The notes below the pieces were generated by a model. It ran no database searches. It saw only the letters and a list, made by a program, of their open reading frames with translations, and was not told where the DNA came from. Positions 62,419 to 64,000 of a stretch of DNA of 64,000 nt are shown piece by piece. The number at the start of each line of letters is the position of its first letter. Position 1 is the first letter of the stretch. The DNA is taken from positions 62,001-126,000 of the forward strand of contig NZ_CP058530.1 in assembly GCF_013401515.1 (NCBI RefSeq), written 5' to 3'. The stretch comes from Halorarum halophilum. Its GTDB lineage: Archaea > Halobacteriota > Halobacteria > Halobacteriales > Haloferacaceae. Made by a program: the position numbers and the translations under genes.

Positions 62419-62510
62419 TGTGAATTACCCATCGTTGCGGACTGTTGCAGACCAGATGCAAACGAATGCAAGGGCGGAAGGGCTAACACTCCAGCCGGGG
62501 ATGGGGAACC

Positions 62511-62693
62511 ATGGCGCGATACCCGCGGCCAGTGAGGGACGCCCGCATCAAGTGCATCGAGTGCAACGCGCCCGTCGTGGAGACCGTCGACGAGGGGTAC
62601 CACTGCGTCGACTGCGGCGGCTCCCCGATAACGTCGCACTCGGATGCGTCCTCGGGCTCCGAGGCGTCGTCGCTCAACGAAGCGGATGACTGA
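62511..62693 (+). CDS. Small zinc-ribbon (CPxCG-type) protein
   Basis: The 60-aa protein has IKCIECNAPVVETVDEGYHC and a second CVDCGG, giving one zinc-binding ribbon, then a Ser/acidic tail. Such small zinc-finger proteins are abundant in haloarchaea and mostly uncharacterised. It is codirectional with the DNA glycosylase gene 45 bp downstream. Confidence 0.78.
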   Translation: MARYPRPVRDARIKCIECNAPVVETVDEGYHCVDCGGSPITSHSDASSGSEASSLNEADD

Positions 62694-62738
62694 GTCGGCG
62701 GCGGCGGTATCCTTCCCGGGACTGGGTGGCCGGCTCGC

Positions 62739-63287
62739 GTGAGTGACTTCGAGGACCGCTTCGGGGACGCGCTCGAGGCCGTCCCCGAGGAGCACGTCGA
62801 CCGGTCGCGCTTCGTGCCGGGCGTCGGCCCGCTCGACGCGGACGTCGTGCTGGTCGGCGAGGCGCCCGGAGAGAACGAGGTCGCGGAGGGCGAGCCGTTC
62901 GTCGGCCAGGCCGGCAGGGAGCTCGACCGCGTGCTCGCGGACCTCGGCGTCGACCGCTCGTCGGTGTACGTCACGAACCTGGTGAAGGTCCGGCCGCCGG
63001 AGAACCGGACCCCCTACGTCGCCGAGATCGACGCCTGGCGTCCGGTGCTCGACGCCGAACTCGAGCGCATCTCGCCGACCGTCGTCGTCCCGCTCGGCAC
63101 CACCGCGACGCGGGCCGTGCTCGACACGGACGAGGGCGTCACCGACCTGCACGGCCGGCAGTTCGAACGGGACGGGTGGACGGTCGTCCCCGCGTTCCAC
63201 CCCGCGGCGACCTTCTACGACGAGACCAAGCGCGACGAGTTCGAGGCCGACATCCTGGCCGCCTTCGAGGCCGCCGGGCTGGTGTGA
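62739..63287 (+). CDS. Uracil-DNA glycosylase family protein lacking Fe-S cysteines
   Basis: The 182-aa protein (GTG start) has motif A VLVGEAPGENEVAEGEPFVG, the TNLVKVRPPENR segment and motif B FHPAATFY of family 4-type uracil-DNA glycosylases, which remove uracil from DNA. Family 4 enzymes usually hold a [4Fe-4S] cluster with four Cys; this protein has no cysteine at all. It may be a different subfamily or an inactive relative. A missed N-terminus seems unlikely because no such frame is visible upstream. Confidence 0.82.
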   Translation: MSDFEDRFGDALEAVPEEHVDRSRFVPGVGPLDADVVLVGEAPGENEVAEGEPFVGQAGRELDRVLADLGVDRSSVYVTNLVKVRPPENRTPYVAEIDAWRPVLDAELERISPTVVVPLGTTATRAVLDTDEGVTDLHGRQFERDGWTVVPAFHPAATFYDETKRDEFEADILAAFEAAGLV

Positions 63288-63567
63288 GGGACGCCGGAAG
63301 CGGCCGCCTTCCACTGTTCGTTCGTGTCCGAGTCGAGTACTACGGGCAGCCGACACGCTACCGGTCGGCGGCGTGCCGGACTGGAACCCGGCGACGGGGC
63401 GGACGTCCCGGCGTTCCTCACTCCCGTACGCGCGGTACTCCCGGAGGAAACCCGCTTGCGGTGCTTCCCCGGAAACCACGGAGTAGTCACCTTATTTACA
63501 TTCCAGCACACCCTCAACAATTAGGGGAACCTCTCTTATCCGATAGTTGTGTAGCAACCGTCACACC

Positions 63568-64000
63568 ATGACGACCATTGTGCGAGCCACCCTGCCGGCG
63601 GAACAGTTCGCGCTCGACGAGACGTTCAATCGCGTTCCGTCGGCCGAGTTCGAGATCGTTCGGGTGGTCGCCGACAGCACCGACCGCGTGCTGCCGCTGC
63701 TGTGGGCGACTGCCGACGAAGGGGAGCCGTTCGACTCGCTACCGGAGGTGATCTCCGAGGACCCGACGACCCAGGAGATGTCCGTCGTCACCGAGTTCGA
63801 CACCGAGTACCTCCTGAAGATGGACTGGGAGATGCACGTGCGCGTGCTGTTCTACATCCTGAAGGAGGAGGACGCGACCATCCTCGACGCGCGCACGAAG
63901 GACGGCGAGTGGCACTTCCGGGTGCTGTTCCCCGAACACGACTCGGTCGGGACCATGTACCAGTCGTGCAAGGACTACGACATCACCCTCGACATCAAGC
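63568..64000 (+). CDS. Bat-like regulator, N-terminal part (cut by window edge)
   Basis: The open frame runs from ATG 63568 past the right edge (144 codons visible). It begins MTTIVRATLPAEQFALDETF with EFEIVRVVADSTDRVLPLLW, the N-terminal domain found ahead of HTH_10 in Bat-related proteins. A TATA-like TCTTATCC (about 63535-63542) lies some 29 nt upstream. The C-terminal HTH, if present, lies outside. Confidence 0.75.
   Translation, partial: MTTIVRATLPAEQFALDETFNRVPSAEFEIVRVVADSTDRVLPLLWATADEGEPFDSLPEVISEDPTTQEMSVVTEFDTEYLLKMDWEMHVRVLFYILKEEDATILDARTKDGEWHFRVLFPEHDSVGTMYQSCKDYDITLDIK

Noticed and set aside
1-64000. tRNA, rRNA, CRISPR array or intact insertion sequence
   Set aside because: No tRNA cloverleaf, regularly spaced repeat array, or transposase with terminal repeats was found on reading both strands; small RNA genes without strong signals could have been missed.

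Overview
The window comes from the chromosome (or a large replicon) of a haloarchaeon (class Halobacteria). The signs are very high GC, acidic predicted proteins, TATA boxes about 25-30 nt upstream of start codons with almost no Shine-Dalgarno sites, Tat lipoprotein signals, and haloarchaeal families (RdfA, Bat-type HTH regulators, HalOD1, halocyanin). I cannot name the genus. No rRNA, tRNA, CRISPR array or intact insertion sequence was seen.

0-14.5 kb is a catabolic region. A leftward block runs from an ADP-forming acyl-CoA synthetase (two subunits) through a hot-dog thioesterase, a small zinc-ribbon protein and gentisate 1,2-dioxygenase to livK-livH-livM. livG, and the end of livF at the left edge, lie on the other strand. 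The block reads as uptake, CoA activation, CoA release and ring cleavage of an aromatic acid. It is followed by a metallo-beta-lactamase-fold hydrolase, an SLC13-type permease, an acyl-CoA ligase lacking the usual catalytic lysine, a UbiA-family protein and an IclR regulator.

14.8-17.6 kb holds an SMC-related protein and RdfA, a pair tied to haloarchaeal cell-shape control. 17.9-27 kb has a second IclR regulator, an M20 amidohydrolase, a four-gene peptide-type ABC transporter (its two ATPases fused) and a DUF1028 protein. 27.5-33.1 kb runs leftward: a Rieske ferredoxin, a CBS protein, an SDR, an ACMSD-family amidohydrolase, an extradiol dioxygenase and two membrane proteins; this looks like a second ring-cleavage cluster. 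33.3-35.7 kb is a tungstate ABC transporter (tupABC).

36.2-39.5 kb pairs a cupredoxin/PQQ-type sugar dehydrogenase fusion with a divergent, closely related halocyanin. 39.6-45.1 kb has a small PRC-barrel-like protein, a winged-HTH protein, a Bat-type sensor-regulator and otsA-otsB for trehalose. 45.8-52.4 kb has a GNAT, small membrane proteins, a YihY-family protein, a teichoic-acid-like pair (CDP-glycerol transferase family plus nucleotidyltransferase) and a four-CBS/HPF fusion.

53.2-59.4 kb is the most unusual part. Three proteins within 6 kb carry long Gln-rich, prion-like tracts: a 163-aa Gln/Arg/Gly protein, a two-CBS protein with a Gln/Gly/Tyr N-terminus, and a Dps-type ferroxidase with disordered tails including ten heptad repeats. 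The last part (59.4-64 kb) holds small haloarchaeal proteins, a stand-alone NuoCD with a rare strong Shine-Dalgarno site, a frameshifted membrane-protein remnant, a zinc ribbon, a uracil-DNA glycosylase family protein and the start of a Bat-like regulator cut by the window edge.
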